Assembly: GCA_021464245.1 (NCBI GenBank)
Contig: JADCRB010000025.1
Span: forward strand, 3,909,903 to 3,973,902
Length of the DNA: 64,000 bases
Source: Carallia brachiata
Lineage: Eukaryota; Streptophyta; Magnoliopsida; Malpighiales; Rhizophoraceae
Direction of reading: 5' to 3'
In this document: piece by piece, positions 48,511 to 60,869 of the stretch
Layout: each line of letters begins with the position of its first letter
How positions within the stretch are numbered: the first letter of the stretch is position 1
Program-made: the position numbers and the translations under genes
Notes under the pieces: generated by a model
What the model saw: only the letters and a program-made list of their open reading frames with translations
Told to the model about the DNA's origin: nothing
The model's database searches: none

Positions 48511-49051
48511 AGTTATGTTGAAAAATCAAAATGAAGGCAGGAATGGACACCTCGAATGCTGGAGTAGCCCCGGATTCTCCCATCCTTCTATGCTTCAAGG
48601 AAGATCAGTTGGGTCCTACAACTTGTGGTTGCTGGGTTCTCAAAACAAACCAACTTGGATTCATGCGTTGCAAGTGCTATGATTGCATTGAAATTTGCAT
48701 TTTTTTATGGACCATTCTTGTCAAAGAAAATCTGTGTGAACACATTAATTGTTAGCTGTTAATATACTCCATTATGTTATGTTACATACATATATTTATC
48801 ATAAAAAAATAGGAACGGCCAGCATAATCATCTTCTTAGGATTTTTTCAGTTTTTCACCCTAAATTTTGATTTCCTTCTGTTGAGATGATTTTTTCTGGA
48901 TTTTGTGCCTGCACTGGATTCAACTATTTTGGAAGTCTGATCTTGTGTTTGAGAAATTGTTCTTGATGTTCTTGGTTACTTGCTGTTGGGATGTCTGTGT
49001 TCTCTTTTTGAAATTTTTGCCATTAAAATTTTTTGTCTCTGTTGAAGAAAA

Positions 49052-52000
49052 ATGAACAGGAAAGCTGGAATGGACGCCTCCAACACTGGAATAGGCTCAG
49101 ATCTTCCGATTCTTCGATCCGTTAAGTAAGTTCAGTCAGCTCTTACATCTTTTTATTGTTAGGTTCTCAAAACAAACCAACTTGGCTTTATGTGTTACAA
49201 TTTACAAGTGCTATGATTGCTTGGAAATCTGAATTTTTTTTATATAACAATCATTTTATAGAGAATCTGTGTGAACTTACCAATTGTTAGCTGTTAATAT
49301 ACTCCATTTTGTTATATTGCATGCATATTTTTAGCATAAATATAAGAATGGCCAGCACATTCAAAAATTCTTTTTGGGATTTCTTCAGTTTCTGGCTCTA
49401 AATTTTGATTTCCTTGCATTGAGATTGATTGTTGCAGGATTTTGTGCCTGCACAGGCTGTCACTACTTTGGAAGTCTGATCTTGTGTTTGAGAAATTGCT
49501 CCGGATGTTCTTGGTTCACTAGCTGGTAGGATGGGGGTTGTCTTTGCGTTCTGAGATTTTGAAATTTCTGCCATTTCAAATTTTTGTCTGTGTCGTAGAA
49601 AGAAGAAAAGGAAGGCTGGAATGGACGCCTCCGGCACTGGAATAGCCTCAGATCCTAACAGCATACATTCCTTTGGGTAAGTTCAGTTAGATCTTTGATG
49701 CAGACAGGAAAAACAAGAAAAGATTTGGCAAATATTATTATAGGAAGATAAAATCTAATTAAGTCTTTGTCAAATCCTATTGGGTTATTTTCAATATTTA
49801 TTGTTGTCTTAAACGTGCTTTCTACTGTTTGTCTTTTTTTGAAATTGTATTCTACAAATACTACTCCTATTCTGTTGTGTTAAAGCTGTGATTTGTATTG
49901 AGAAAAAGATTGAAAACTCTGTCTGATGGAATCCACCACCAACACTCAAATAGAGTTTTCAATCTTTTTCTCAATACAAATCACAGCTTTAACACAACAG
50001 AATAGGAGTAGTATTTGTAGGATACAATTTCAAAAGAAGACAAACAGTAGAAAGCACGTTTAAGACAACAATAAATATTGAAAATGACCCAATAGGATTT
50101 GACAAAGACTTAATTAGATTTTATCCTCCTATAATAATATTTGCCAAATCTTTTCTTGTTTTTCCTGTCTGCATCAATCTTACATCCATTTATTGTTGGT
50201 TCTCAAAGCAAACCAACTTGGCTTTATGTATCATAATTGCTATATTTGCATTGAAGTACACATTGTTTCATGGAAAAATCTTTTCTTAGAGAATCTGTGT
50301 GAACACACTAATTGTTGGCTGTTATTAGACTAAAAAAGGCCAACACAATCAGAAATTCTAAATCATATAGGAGTAGAGATTTTGAGTTCCATTCAAGAAT
50401 TTGATATTTGTTGCTATACTACAACTGGTTAAATAATATTTTAAAGCAATCGTGAGCCAATATATCTTTGTTTCATGTTGCTCAGTATCGGGTTATGTTT
50501 TGTTTGAGCTACAATCCCCTAGTTGTTAGGTTTTTAATACATTCTGTTCCTGTACTTATCTGTTCTTTGAGTTGCAGTTTTTTAATGTATTCTTCTTATT
50601 TCAAGATATAAGTGGAATTTGGGACCCTTACCTGGAATCATCAGGTCCTAGACCGTCAGCTTAACCATTAAGATTTAGGCCACCTCTTTAGTTTCACTGT
50701 GTCACGCTCTTTTTTGAGATAAACGTAACATGCCCACTGAGGATTAATTTGGTATATGAAGGGCTGGGGGAATCTATTAGGTGAGGATGATATAATTTTA
50801 GAGGTTCGAGCATGGTTATATCATCCTTTTACTTCTACTAATTGTTGATTCCTTCTTTTCTCTGCTTCTTGGTTAATGGTTTTGGTCCCTTTTTCGTTAG
50901 TGTTTAGACCTTTGGATTTTTTGTTTTGCCGTCTCTGTTTGGCACTCTAAAGTTGCACCGGTTTCATGGTATTTCGATTGATTGAACTTGGTAACTTGTG
51001 TGCTTTGAGCTTTGTTTGCTTGTTGATGACTTGGAAGATTTCAGCACTCAGATTCTCCATTTTTGTTTGTATCCTACTAAATAAATACTTCTAGTATTAA
51101 TCACACCCACTTTGTTGCTAGGTCTTTGTTAGTTATTTGGCATACGTTATATGTTGCTTTCATGTACTGCCCTGGACCTCATAGTGTTTTTCCTCTTACA
51201 GTCACTGAAATGTTGCTTGGTGTTTGTTCTTTTCTGCATTCTTTGCTCATTTCTGTGTTGAATTTTGCTTAATTTGATCGTCCTTGTTACTTGTTTGCTT
51301 TCGATCCTATCATGATTTCCTTTTTAGTTTTCTATGGATAATTCATGTAAAATGATCTGGAAAATAGAAAAATGTTGTGTTATTTACAAGCACATTATAT
51401 TTTGTGCAGGGGGACCCTTATGTCCACGCAACGTTCTGACACTCCGCGGTCATTCATCAATCCAAAAAGTTCAGAATCCAGTACCTCAATGTATTCCCCC
51501 CCCCCAATCAGAATTTACGATCCCAAAATCGCTGCATTGTTCTTGTCTGTTCTTAGTATCTCTACATTTGTTTTTGATCTTTTTGTCAGTCTTCGAGAAA
51601 AAACAATTGAATTTTGGGAAATTAATGTTTTGATACTTCGTTGGGTCGAGGTAGCTTATCAATAATGATGTAACTTTTATGACCAATCATGATCTGGATT
51701 GTTCTATGACATGACTACTAATCATGGATCTTGGTCCACGAGTTTTTGAGTGAAATCATAAGAACAAAGTTGGATTTGAAGGAGGAGCTTCAGAGAGGTC
51801 ACAAATGCAAAATAGATGAATAGAGAGCATCTAGAGAGAGAGAGAGAGAGAGTCAATGTTTCCACACTGGTCCTTGTTCTTGCTCTGGAATCTCTCTTTT
51901 TTCTGTGTCCTATTTCAATTTCTGTTTTGTCTTCAGTTGAGAATGGCTTCTAACTTATTTTGATCCATAGGCATTTTGGCAATAATATATTAATTGATTA

Positions 52001-53774
52001 AAGCATGCCCATCCAGGGCTCTGTGAAAGGGGTGTTTTCTAAGTGCTCAAATGTTGACAAATGACACATAAAGGCATGCACCTTAGGCATGCCAAATGAA
52101 CTCATTTGGCCTATGGCATTAGAAGAGTTTTACCCTAAGCATCGTGGTCCTGGCACCTGTACGTGCTTCTTGATAACACTAATCCCTTTTAGTGCTTTCA
52201 GACGTTGGTAATGTTTTTATTTTTATCTAATTTAAATTTGTCCTTTTTTCTTGCTCTACAACATGCTTGGGGAAGTGATCTCTTTGTTAGCTTTTGAAAT
52301 TTTTACTTGCATTAATTGAGTAGTACCATTTTGTTGATTGCTCATTGAAGGTAATTTGTTTGGTTGACTGACTAATGCTATTAATGGTTGTTTGGGTTTT
52401 AATTTGATTTTTGAAGGTTAAGAAAAGCTGATGGCTTAACTGATGGGAATTTCTTCAGCTTTCCATTGAGCCATCGTCCTACTGGGTAATGTTTGTTACC
52501 TCCTTTATCTTTACTTTGACGCTTTGCTCATTGGTAAAGTTTCTTAACTCTTTATCTTCAATTTGATTCTCTTTCTCGGTTTGTTTAGATTGGTTAGGGG
52601 AACCCATTGTTTTGTTGGAGATATTGAACTTTTGATAATTGCCATGTTAATCTGCATTCAACCAGTATGCTTATCGCTCATTTAATGTAATTTGTTTACT
52701 TGCCTGTGTAAGACAGATATAATAATATGCTTGGGGTTTAATTTGATGTTCAAGGTTTCAAGGACAAGTTAGCAACTTGGATGAGATACTTTGCCAAGTC
52801 CTAGATCACCAGGCCCACTACCTTCATTAATGTTCGTTTTGAAATTTAGTGCTAATTTTCTTCTCATAGCTGGGGCTTTGGAGCTGTGTGGCTTTCCTAT
52901 CTCATTTTTATGAATTTTTTGTTTCGGTTTGCTTTCAAGCAGTGTTTAAGAGTGATCATCTATCTCTACAGTTGGAAGGATGTCCGTGAATTGACCAAAG
53001 AAGAGCTGGACAATCTTTATCATCCGAAGACCACTATGACTGATGAAGAATATGCAGCAATTCATCGTGAGCAAAATTTGAAGCGTGCAAAGGTGGCGCT
53101 GGAGGCCTACAATGCAGCAAACGTTTGTCTTCGCTTTTCATTACTCCTATTTGCTTTTTCCACCTCGTCTTGCTTAAGCTATTTCGCTGGCTAAACTCTC
53201 TGTTTTGTTTTCTCAGGGCGTCGACTTCGAACTCGTGGATTCTGGTTGCGGCAGATATTTCCATGCTGTTTTGCATGGTGATGACGGGATTTGGTATCAC
53301 ATCAACTTCAAGGCTAGGTCCAAAAGTTCGGGCTCTGGTGACCACTCTGTGAAGTTATTTTTTGCTGAATTAAAGCCGCATTTGGAAGAGATGTTGGTAA
53401 ATCTCTGCGTGTGCTTGGATCCAGGTATGTCTCAAATTTATTATTGTCAAAACGTCAATTCAATTATTCCCTTTTGGATGACTTCTTATAGTTTCTCGTG
53501 CTTATTTCAAGTTTGACTACATTTTTTTTTGGCAGACAAGTCAACTGATGGACGTTGTCTGTGTTGGACGGATATTGATAAGAATTGCGAGGACTGCGGA
53601 GCACAGATACTTCACCCCTCCAGGGGACCACTAGAAGCTGGCTATCACTTAGTCGCAGATCTAGTGAAAAGCATACGGGGTCTACGGAAGAAATCGACAG
53701 GAACATGTCATGCAGTTGCTACCATTAAAGACTTTTCGCAGAAGTATTCTCGGAAGAAGTTTCATTTCATTTAG
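49052..53774 (+). CDS. DUF3615-like protein, copy B
   Basis: Inverted duplicate of the gene at 22960-27322. Exons 49052-49125, 49599-49676, 51410-51490, 52417-52485, 52972-53122, 53217-53424 and 53536-53774 total 900 nt, 299 residues, one frame. The start lies in tandem unit 3 (MNRKAGMDASNTGIG); unit 4 adds KKKRKAGMDASGTGIA. The DUF3615-like part (about residues 117-254) has AKVALEAYNAAN, DFELVDSGCGRYFHAVL, WYHINFKARSK, KLFFAELKPH and the cysteine cluster CLCWTD / CEDCGAQILHP. It is one codon shorter than copy A (exon 4) and otherwise very similar, with no stop or frameshift. Exon 3 is the least certain. Intron 2 carries the 481-bp palindrome. An alternative start at 48531 would need a different donor because the unit 2 splice site is lost. 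Function unknown. Confidence 0.72.
49691..50181. mobile_element. 481-bp palindromic insert with 5-bp target duplication
   Basis: ATCTT repeats at 49691-49695 and 50177-50181. The insert (49696-50176) has two arms of exactly 225 nt, 49696-49920 and 49952-50176, that are inverted copies with about four mismatches, around a 31-nt loop. It begins TGATGCAGACAGG and ends CCTGTCTGCATCA, so both ends look like LTR ends (TG...CA), and 5 bp is the usual LTR-retrotransposon target duplication. The left arm of the inverted duplication shows the empty site at about 26677-26690. Confidence 0.85.
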
Positions 53775-54129
53775 GATTTTGTTCTTCAGTTCTAAATGTT
53801 TATACTAATTGGGTGTTTATCTTTCTGTTATTTTCGTATTTATCTGTTTACAGTTATTATGTATTTATCTAGTTTATTCTCATCATAATCTTTAGTTAGC
53901 TTTATAAATAGAACCTAAGACTCGGATTAGTATTCCTAGCTAAGATTGCTTGTCCTACATAATCTTAAGTTTGGAAGCTTGTAGAAGAAGAGCTAGGGTC
54001 CATCCAAATTTTGGTTGTCCCGCTAAAACATATGGCCACTTTTTTTTTTTTTTTTTTAAATTAAGCTATTTTAGGCTCTTTATTCCAGTGATTAGTAACC
54101 ATCCCAACGGCCCCAAAGCTTCCAGTAGG

Positions 54130-55925
54130 CTGTAGATAAATTCAACCCGGCATCACTTATGCCATATTCTATTTTATCTGTCTTCCATTGCATTGGTGCC
54201 TGGTAAAAAATGTTTAATCCAGCTTGTGAGATTGCAACTTTCTTTCCTACTCTAAGCTTAAAATGATTAAATGATTAAAAACGTTTCATTAATAACTGCA
54301 ACATGAAATATGACTTTCATGTCAAATATCAAGTTAGACAGAATAAAAATTAAATGAATGCTTCTTCACTTCTTGTTTCAATTATTATAAATTAGAAATA
54401 TTTTATTGTTCAGTTTAATTTTAGATTATACTGAATTAGTCAAGTAATTTATTTAATAATATTTAACTGTTTATTTATTATTTTATTTAATTTTAATCAT
54501 AAATAAAATATTATTTTAATTTCATGTTGATGATATTTAAAGAATTTTACTAAGTATTTTTTAAATTAAAAATTTTCTTTTGGTCAAAAGATTTTTACTT
54601 CCTTGGCATAATAATTTTAGTGTCAATTGCCAATAGAAGCCGGTTGTTACCGGAATGATAATATAATTGAATGCCCGGGCGCCTCTTGCTCGAAGCAGCA
54701 TAAATTATATCTTTTTTAATCTACGGAGGAGATGGCAAGGTCCCATATGAGAGAAAAAATGAGAAAATAATTAGAATTCATTGGAGGTCACTATTTTTTA
54801 ATCTTCTACCACTTCAACTATTATTAAGATTTAACAAAAATTATATTTTAATTCTGCAAAAAAACTATGTTGTTCACGCAATGGTAGCGACGTCGTTTGC
54901 ACAACACGTCCCAACTTGGAGAGCCAATCAAAGAATTTCTTTTTTCTTTTTTTATCGTTTTATTATGAAGGGTATAAATTATAAAGAATGAAGGGCATAA
55001 CAGTAAAAAAACATTATGAAAAGACATTTTTTATGGTTTTGTTGTAGCTACGTTTTAAATGTTGCACCAGCCCAAAAAAACAAAAAAATTTGTGGGGCCA
55101 GCAAAAATTCTTGTAAGAATTATTTTTAATTATATAATTTAATTTTGTATTGTATTAAAGTAAAGTCGTAGTTTATTTAATAATTTTTAATAATTTATCT
55201 ATTTTTTTTATTTTTAATTACTTAGAAACACATATTACTTTAATCATTCGTGGTCAAAGGAATTCCCAAAATATTGCCCTCCTTTTTGTGACATTAAAAC
55301 TTTTAAGAAAGATTTTTATTTTAACTCATATCTTTTAGTGAGTACAATTTTTATTCATAATTTTACTCAATATAATAAATGAAGTTTATTTAACTGAAAA
55401 AATGAAAAATAGATTTGTGTAATATTATATGATGAGTGAGTTTTACTTACAAAATAAAAAGTTACATTAGCAAGTACCTTAAGATACGGGAGCGCTTACA
55501 AACTATCTAATATTTATAATAAAATTGTGTTACACATCCATAAGTGACTCCAACAGTATATAATAGTATAATAACTCAAAATAGAGTGCATCAAGAATCA
55601 AATCCTTAACACTCGAGCTAATATTTAAACGCACACTAGATAAACAAAATATATAATAAATAGGGAAGTAAGAGTAAATTGAAGCAAAACAAATATCTAT
55701 GTTTCAGTTCAAGCTATCCATATTTACTGGATCACCACTATAATTGATTAATGTAATTAATGTCATACAAAGTTTGTCTAAGTTAATAAAATAATAAAAT
55801 AATAAATATTATAATTTGATAAATATTTAGATATTTTGATAAATACTAACTAAAATCACAATGCAAGTAATTATCCAATATATGTAATTAGAAAATAATA
55901 GTAAGAAAATTATTGGAATATGAAA
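54130..55925. other. Intergenic, AT-rich, no gene seen
   Basis: Long A/T stretches without recognisable coding, RNA or element ends. Confidence 0.6.
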
Positions 55926-58440
55926 AACTTTCACATTTTTTCTTAATTTTTAAATTTTCGAAATTTTTCGTTAATTTTTGAGGTCAAGAGAGAAAGAGGA
56001 GAAAGAGAAAATGAGAAGGTAATTACTCACACTTCGTAAAAAAGAAATAAAGGTGTGGTAAAGAAGCATTCAAATGTCATATGTCTGAAATAAACTTGTT
56101 GTAAGGAATAATTCAAGTGACATAGAAGTTGAACGAAGGTATTATAAGGAATCAATCAAGTGTCGTGCGGAAACATCCAGCATCTCTCTATCTCTCCTTT
56201 CTCATTTATCTCTCTAGCTCTATATTCTCTCTTTATCCCTCTTTGTCTTTCTTTTCAGCCCTTCTCTCATTTTTCCCTCTTGTTCTAGCTTCTCTTTCCA
56301 TCTCTGTCGATCCACCTCAAACATGAAGAGTGCACAAAGTGTAAGAGAGAGAGAGAGATAGAAATAATGAAAAAAAGAGAAGGCATGAGAGAGAAAGAGA
56401 GAGAGTGAATTAAATGTCGTGCTAAAGGAAAAAAAAAAAGTCATATAACATAAGTCAAGTGTCATGCAAAATGGGCCAAGTGTCATATAAAAGAATTGAG
56501 TATTTCATAGTAAGTAATGCAAGTGTCGTAAGAAATAATAATAATAATAATAATAATAATTATTATTATTATTATTATTAATTGATATTATCATAATAGA
56601 AATATCATTATAGAGAGTATAAAATATTTTATTATCAATAAATAGATGATTATTATAATTATAAAATTGTTATGTTAAAATTATTATTTTATTTTATATT
56701 TATGGTTATTATTAATATTGTGAAAATATATAATAATAATAATAATATTTATAATTTAATTATATATTATCTTAATTTTTTATTTAAAATAATTAAATTT
56801 ATTTAATTAAAATAAAAAATCACATTAAAATTTTTTAAATTTTATTTTAAATTAAAAAAACGCCATGTTATCTCAAATTGATGATGTGCATTTGATTGGG
56901 TAAGGTTTGATCGCCACATGGCGGAAACAATAGTTGACCAACGGAAGATGGTAAAGAATAATGATGGAAAGAGTGTGAATGGTGATTTTTTTTTTTTTAA
57001 AAAAACGTAGTAGATAAAAAATCAAAAAGCATCGAAATGTCGTGGGTGAAATCTTGTTTTTAAGTTTTTCATTCAAAATAAACGTATTGTAGGAAATGAG
57101 TCAAGTGTCGTACGATGGTGCTTGTAAATGTGGCGTGAGGAGTGAAGCAAGTGTCGTACAAAAGAACTAAAATGTGTTTGTAGAAAATGAGGCAAGTGTC
57201 ATAGAGAGAAACAAAAGTGTTATAGGGAGTGAAGTAGTTGTTGTATTAAAGAAGTAAAGATGTCATAGCGAATGCATCATGTGTCATACAATAACAATAA
57301 CAGTGTCGTGAGGAAAATAACACTTTTCTTTCTCCATTATCTCGCTTTCATTATGTCTTTCCCACATTGCTGGTCTCTCTTTCTCTATATTCTCTCTCCA
57401 TTTTTTTGGCCTTTTCTCCAGCTATCCTCTTATTTATCCTTTTGCTCTAGCTTTTCTCTCCATCTCTGTTAATCTACCTCAAACATAAAAATGCACAAAG
57501 GGGGAAAGAGAGAGAGAGAGAAGAGGTAAAGAAACAGAGAGATAGGTCGAAAGAGAAAGAGAAAATTTTAAATTTATTGGATTTTTAAAATGTTTTAATA
57601 TTTTGAGTATGAATTTTTTATATATTTTTTAATATTTAATATTTTTAAATATGAGAGTTCTATAAAATTTATGAATAGTTTTTAAGTTTTTTTTTTCAAA
57701 ATAGACAAAATTTGTAATTTTTAAAATGTTTTTAAATATAAAAGACATCATATTTTTTTGAATTTTAAAATTTTCAAAACTTTTGCTTATTTTTGAGGTC
57801 AAAAGATAGAGAGAGAGAGAGGAAGAAAAGGGATAGAGAAAGATCGAGTAAGTAATTACTCGCATGTCATGTGAAAGAAATAAAGGCGTCATAGTGAAGC
57901 ACCCAAGTGTCGTATGACTAAAATAAAGATGTCATAAAGAATCACCCAAGTGATGTACAAGTCAAATAAAGGTATTATAGGGAATCAGTCAAGTGTAGCA
58001 AAAGAGCAAAATGTGTCGTCGCAGTTTACACAAGTTTGTATAAATATAATGAGGATATCATTGAGAATTTGTCAAGTGTTGTATGAAAGATACAAAGGTT
58101 TTATAGGGAATTACCTAAGTGTTGTATGAATAAAGTGAAAGTAACCATGAGAATTATTCTAAGTGTTGTATAGAAAAAACAAAGGTGTCATACGAAATGA
58201 GTAAATTATCATACGAAAGAAATAAGGATGTTGTATAAATTGGGTCATGTGTCGTATGAGAGAAGTAATGCTGTCGTAGTGAGTGACTTGGTTAGGTGTC
58301 ATATGATTGAGTGAAATGTGTTGTAAGATTTATATTTAAGTGTCATAAAAACTTGTTAGGTGTTGTATGACTGTGAAACATGTCACAAGATTTATATTTA
58401 AGCATTGTAAAGAAGAATAAAGATAAATATTACGAAAAAT
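55926..58440. repeat. Degenerate array built on an AAGTGTCGTA motif
   Basis: Across about 2.5 kb the plus strand repeats variants of AAGTGTCGTA, then GAAAGAAATAAA, then GTGTCATAGGGAATGAGTC, at roughly 40-55-bp spacing (clear at 57100-57310 and 57870-58330). Larger blocks also recur: TTTTTGAGGTCAA at 55975 and 57790, and CTCTATATTCTCTC with CCATCTCTGT and CACCTCAAACAT-like text at 56218-56340 and 57380-57500. It looks like an old minisatellite with higher-order duplication. The frames within it are repeat artefacts. Confidence 0.7.
56533..56581. repeat. (AAT)n-(ATT)n perfect palindrome
   Basis: About nine AAT units run directly into about seven ATT units, giving a perfect inverted repeat able to form a hairpin or cruciform. 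Confidence 0.85.
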
Positions 58441-58479
58441 TTCTAAATTTTAGGATAACAATAAATCTAGATTTAGTTT

Positions 58480-59080
58480 TACTATAGACTTTGACCTGGG
58501 GACTTGGGCCTCACGCCTAGGCATAGGCCATGCGACCCAACCCATTAAAGGCCCACAGGTAGCCCGAACAGGCAACATAGAGATAGCTTGTAGGGCACCC
58601 CCAAGCTCCTGGACCTTCAAGCTATCCCATTGACAGACCTATCACCATCCATCAAGCATTAAGTAGTGGTCATGTCAAGCATTAAACTACAACCAAAAGC
58701 CAGGTAGGTATAAGAGCTACAAGAAAGAACTCTAACAGGAATCCTCTCCCAAACCTCCTCTAGAAGAGTCTTGGCTGGACATTCAGCCATAGACGCCCTT
58801 TATGCAAATCCTAAGCTAGTTCTCTAACTCAATTGTTCTCTCCTCCTCCACTCTACATAGAGCTACTCTCACGCACCCATAAGCACCTCCACAAAAGTGC
58901 AGCCTTCCTCTCTAGTCACTCCTTTACAAGCTTAGCACGATGATATTTAGGGCCCTCATTTCCTCTACTTGGTCCATCACTGACCTGAGCGTCAGAGCGC
59001 TAATATCGGGGACACCACTAGGTCGAGCATTGCTTTTTAGTAGGTCCATTGGCCCAACAGCAGTTGAGCTTTCAATAAAA
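58480..59080 (+). mobile_element. Gypsy-type LTR remnant
   Basis: Higher-GC DNA with CTCTAACTCAATTGTTCTCT and, near 58980, TGACCTGAGCGTCAGAG, a variant of the TGACTTGAGCGTCGGAG motif common at the 3' side of plant Gypsy and TRIM LTRs. Neither ends nor an internal domain were found, so it is a fragment. Confidence 0.5.
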
Positions 59081-59761
59081 GGCACCATCAATTATCAAGG
59101 GAATTATATTCTGAATAGCTAATGCCATAAAAGAAATTTTTATGAAAACGCGAAAAATGAAAAAAAGGAAAAAAAAAACCATTTTAAAATGCATATTTTT
59201 ACACATTTTCATTATTTTTTGAGATAATGTAAATATTTCATAACTAAAAATTTTATAATTTATTCAGCAACATATTCTTTTTTGATTTACATATTTGACA
59301 TTAATATTAAGCTTTTATGACATTCTAGCTGATCATAAAATGATGTGAAAGTTAAGATGATATATACATATACACACACAAAACATATACATCTATTTAA
59401 TTTAATTTAATTAGTATAAAGGGGAAGCTTATCTTAATCCTAGCTCCTACTTGGCAATTTTATAAATTTGTCTTTTAATTCTTTATATTCTTATAATTAT
59501 CATATTTCACCTTCTCACTTCTCAATTTTTTATAATAAATATTTTTTCCTAATTAAGAAAATTTAATAATGTAAATTTAATGACAAAATAATGGTGCATA
59601 TTTATTATTTTTCTTAATTCCTCATTAGTAACAATTATATCCTTCTTTATTATCTTTTATAAATCAAAATTATTATCAAGATACCTTTTGTACATTTTAT
59701 TTGCTTAAGTCTCACAAATTTACCAGATAAATCTACCCACATTTGGTGAGCTCCTCTAAGT

Positions 59762-60869
59762 CATCAAATCATCCTTTCATCTACCTGGAACTTGAGTGGG
59801 ATTTCCGATGATAATAATTTACTATTGGTAAACAGCATCATGGTCAGCAGGCAGAAGTACGGATTAGTATACGCGGACGTTGGATGGGTCATTTGGAGGA
59901 GTAAGGAGGACATGCCTGAAGAACTGGTATCTTCCATATTAACAATCTTGGAGCCGATCAACCCACTTTCACTCTCAACTTCTCCAAAAGTGCATATTCT
60001 AGCCTTTTTTTTTTAACTAACGAAATTATATATATATATAACTGAATTACAATAGTCGTCCTATATGTTTGATATTCTTTTAACTTTCATCTTACTGGTT
60101 CTAGCCAAATTATTGCTCAGTATCACTAACTCACTTGCTTAGGTTTTGAGGTAAGTTTAACAGATACTAACACACTAGTTAGCTTTATTGGTGCATTACT
60201 TAATTTGTCCTTGAAACAAAAAAAATTAAATCATATAAAAAATTTTAAGCAATTATTCTTATTTACGTGTGTCATGTGTTTATCTCTTTAATATTATCTA
60301 ATTAATAATACAAAAAATAAACATAATTTGAATGACTCATTGTTAGTCTAGAATCATGTGGGATAGTCGTGCAATTTATGTTCCAATCTTCTAGGTGCAT
60401 TCCATGAATCTTCAAGTGAGAGCCAGGACAGTTGAGGCCACTCTACCAACTCAGAATTTGCTTGAAAAAAATTATCGTTACCAACTCAGAGTTTGCTTGA
60501 AAGAAATCATCGTCATCATCAAAAAAATTAGACATACTTTGATTTTGCTAACAAAAGGATTGTATCGGTTATTTTTGTGCCAATGAATTTTGCAAGAGAT
60601 CTTGCAGCTAAATTCAATATACTGATCTATATATATGCATATTCTTCTCCAATTACCAGGGATACAAAATTGTCATAGAAAACTGCAGACACAACATGAT
60701 AGTGCTAAAAGAAGGGCTAGAGAAGACAGAGCAGTTCAACATTGATTCAAAAGACAATGGGGTGCCCCATGCCACCCTTGCTGCTTTGTGCTTCTTCTTT
60801 GCTTTGGTCTATAAAGAGAATGCAAGTGAACAGCTTAATCTAAAAGAATGTTTTCCATTTTGCCGATAG
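59762..60869 (+). pseudogene. Coding-like exons of an unrecognised gene
   Basis: Three plant-like coding stretches follow in order. 59762-60010 includes [20 protein letters not shown] and [16 protein letters not shown]. 60395-60530 starts after an AG with VHSMNLQVRARTVEATLPTQ. 60659-60869 starts after CCAG with [20 protein letters not shown] and has [20 protein letters not shown]. The middle piece contains a 36-bp tandem duplication (about 60450-60520), and the last piece ends in a stop after FPFCR. I do not recognise the protein. The exons may be parts of one decayed gene. Confidence 0.4.

Larger units (their letters stand above)
47846..50360 (+). repeat. Four tandem exon-intron units in gene copy B
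   Basis: Same array as in the left arm. Exons or remnants lie near 48050 (unit 1, decayed), 48531-48602 (unit 2, donor GTAAG changed to GAAGA), 49052-49125 (unit 3) and 49599-49676 (unit 4). Each is preceded by an intron block with CTGATCTTGTGTTTGA and followed by CAAAACAAACCAACTTGG-like DNA. Confidence 0.85.
47215..54125 (+). repeat. Right arm of inverted duplication 2 (DUF3615 arm)
   Basis: Inverted copy of 22590-29152, about 90-95% alike by eye. It differs by the palindromic insert 49696-50176, a loss of about 19 bp near 47820 and scattered small changes. Confidence 0.9.

Noticed and set aside
52741..52830. Possible extra DUF3615 exon (GFQGQVSNLDEILCQVL) between 52485 and 52972
   Set aside because: It is conserved in both arms but has no donor giving the phase needed for the next exon; direct joining of 52485 to 52972 keeps the frame.
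56129..57472. Ser/Leu-rich small frames in 56-57.5 kb
   Set aside because: They come from CT-rich blocks in the degenerate array and are not conserved between its copies.
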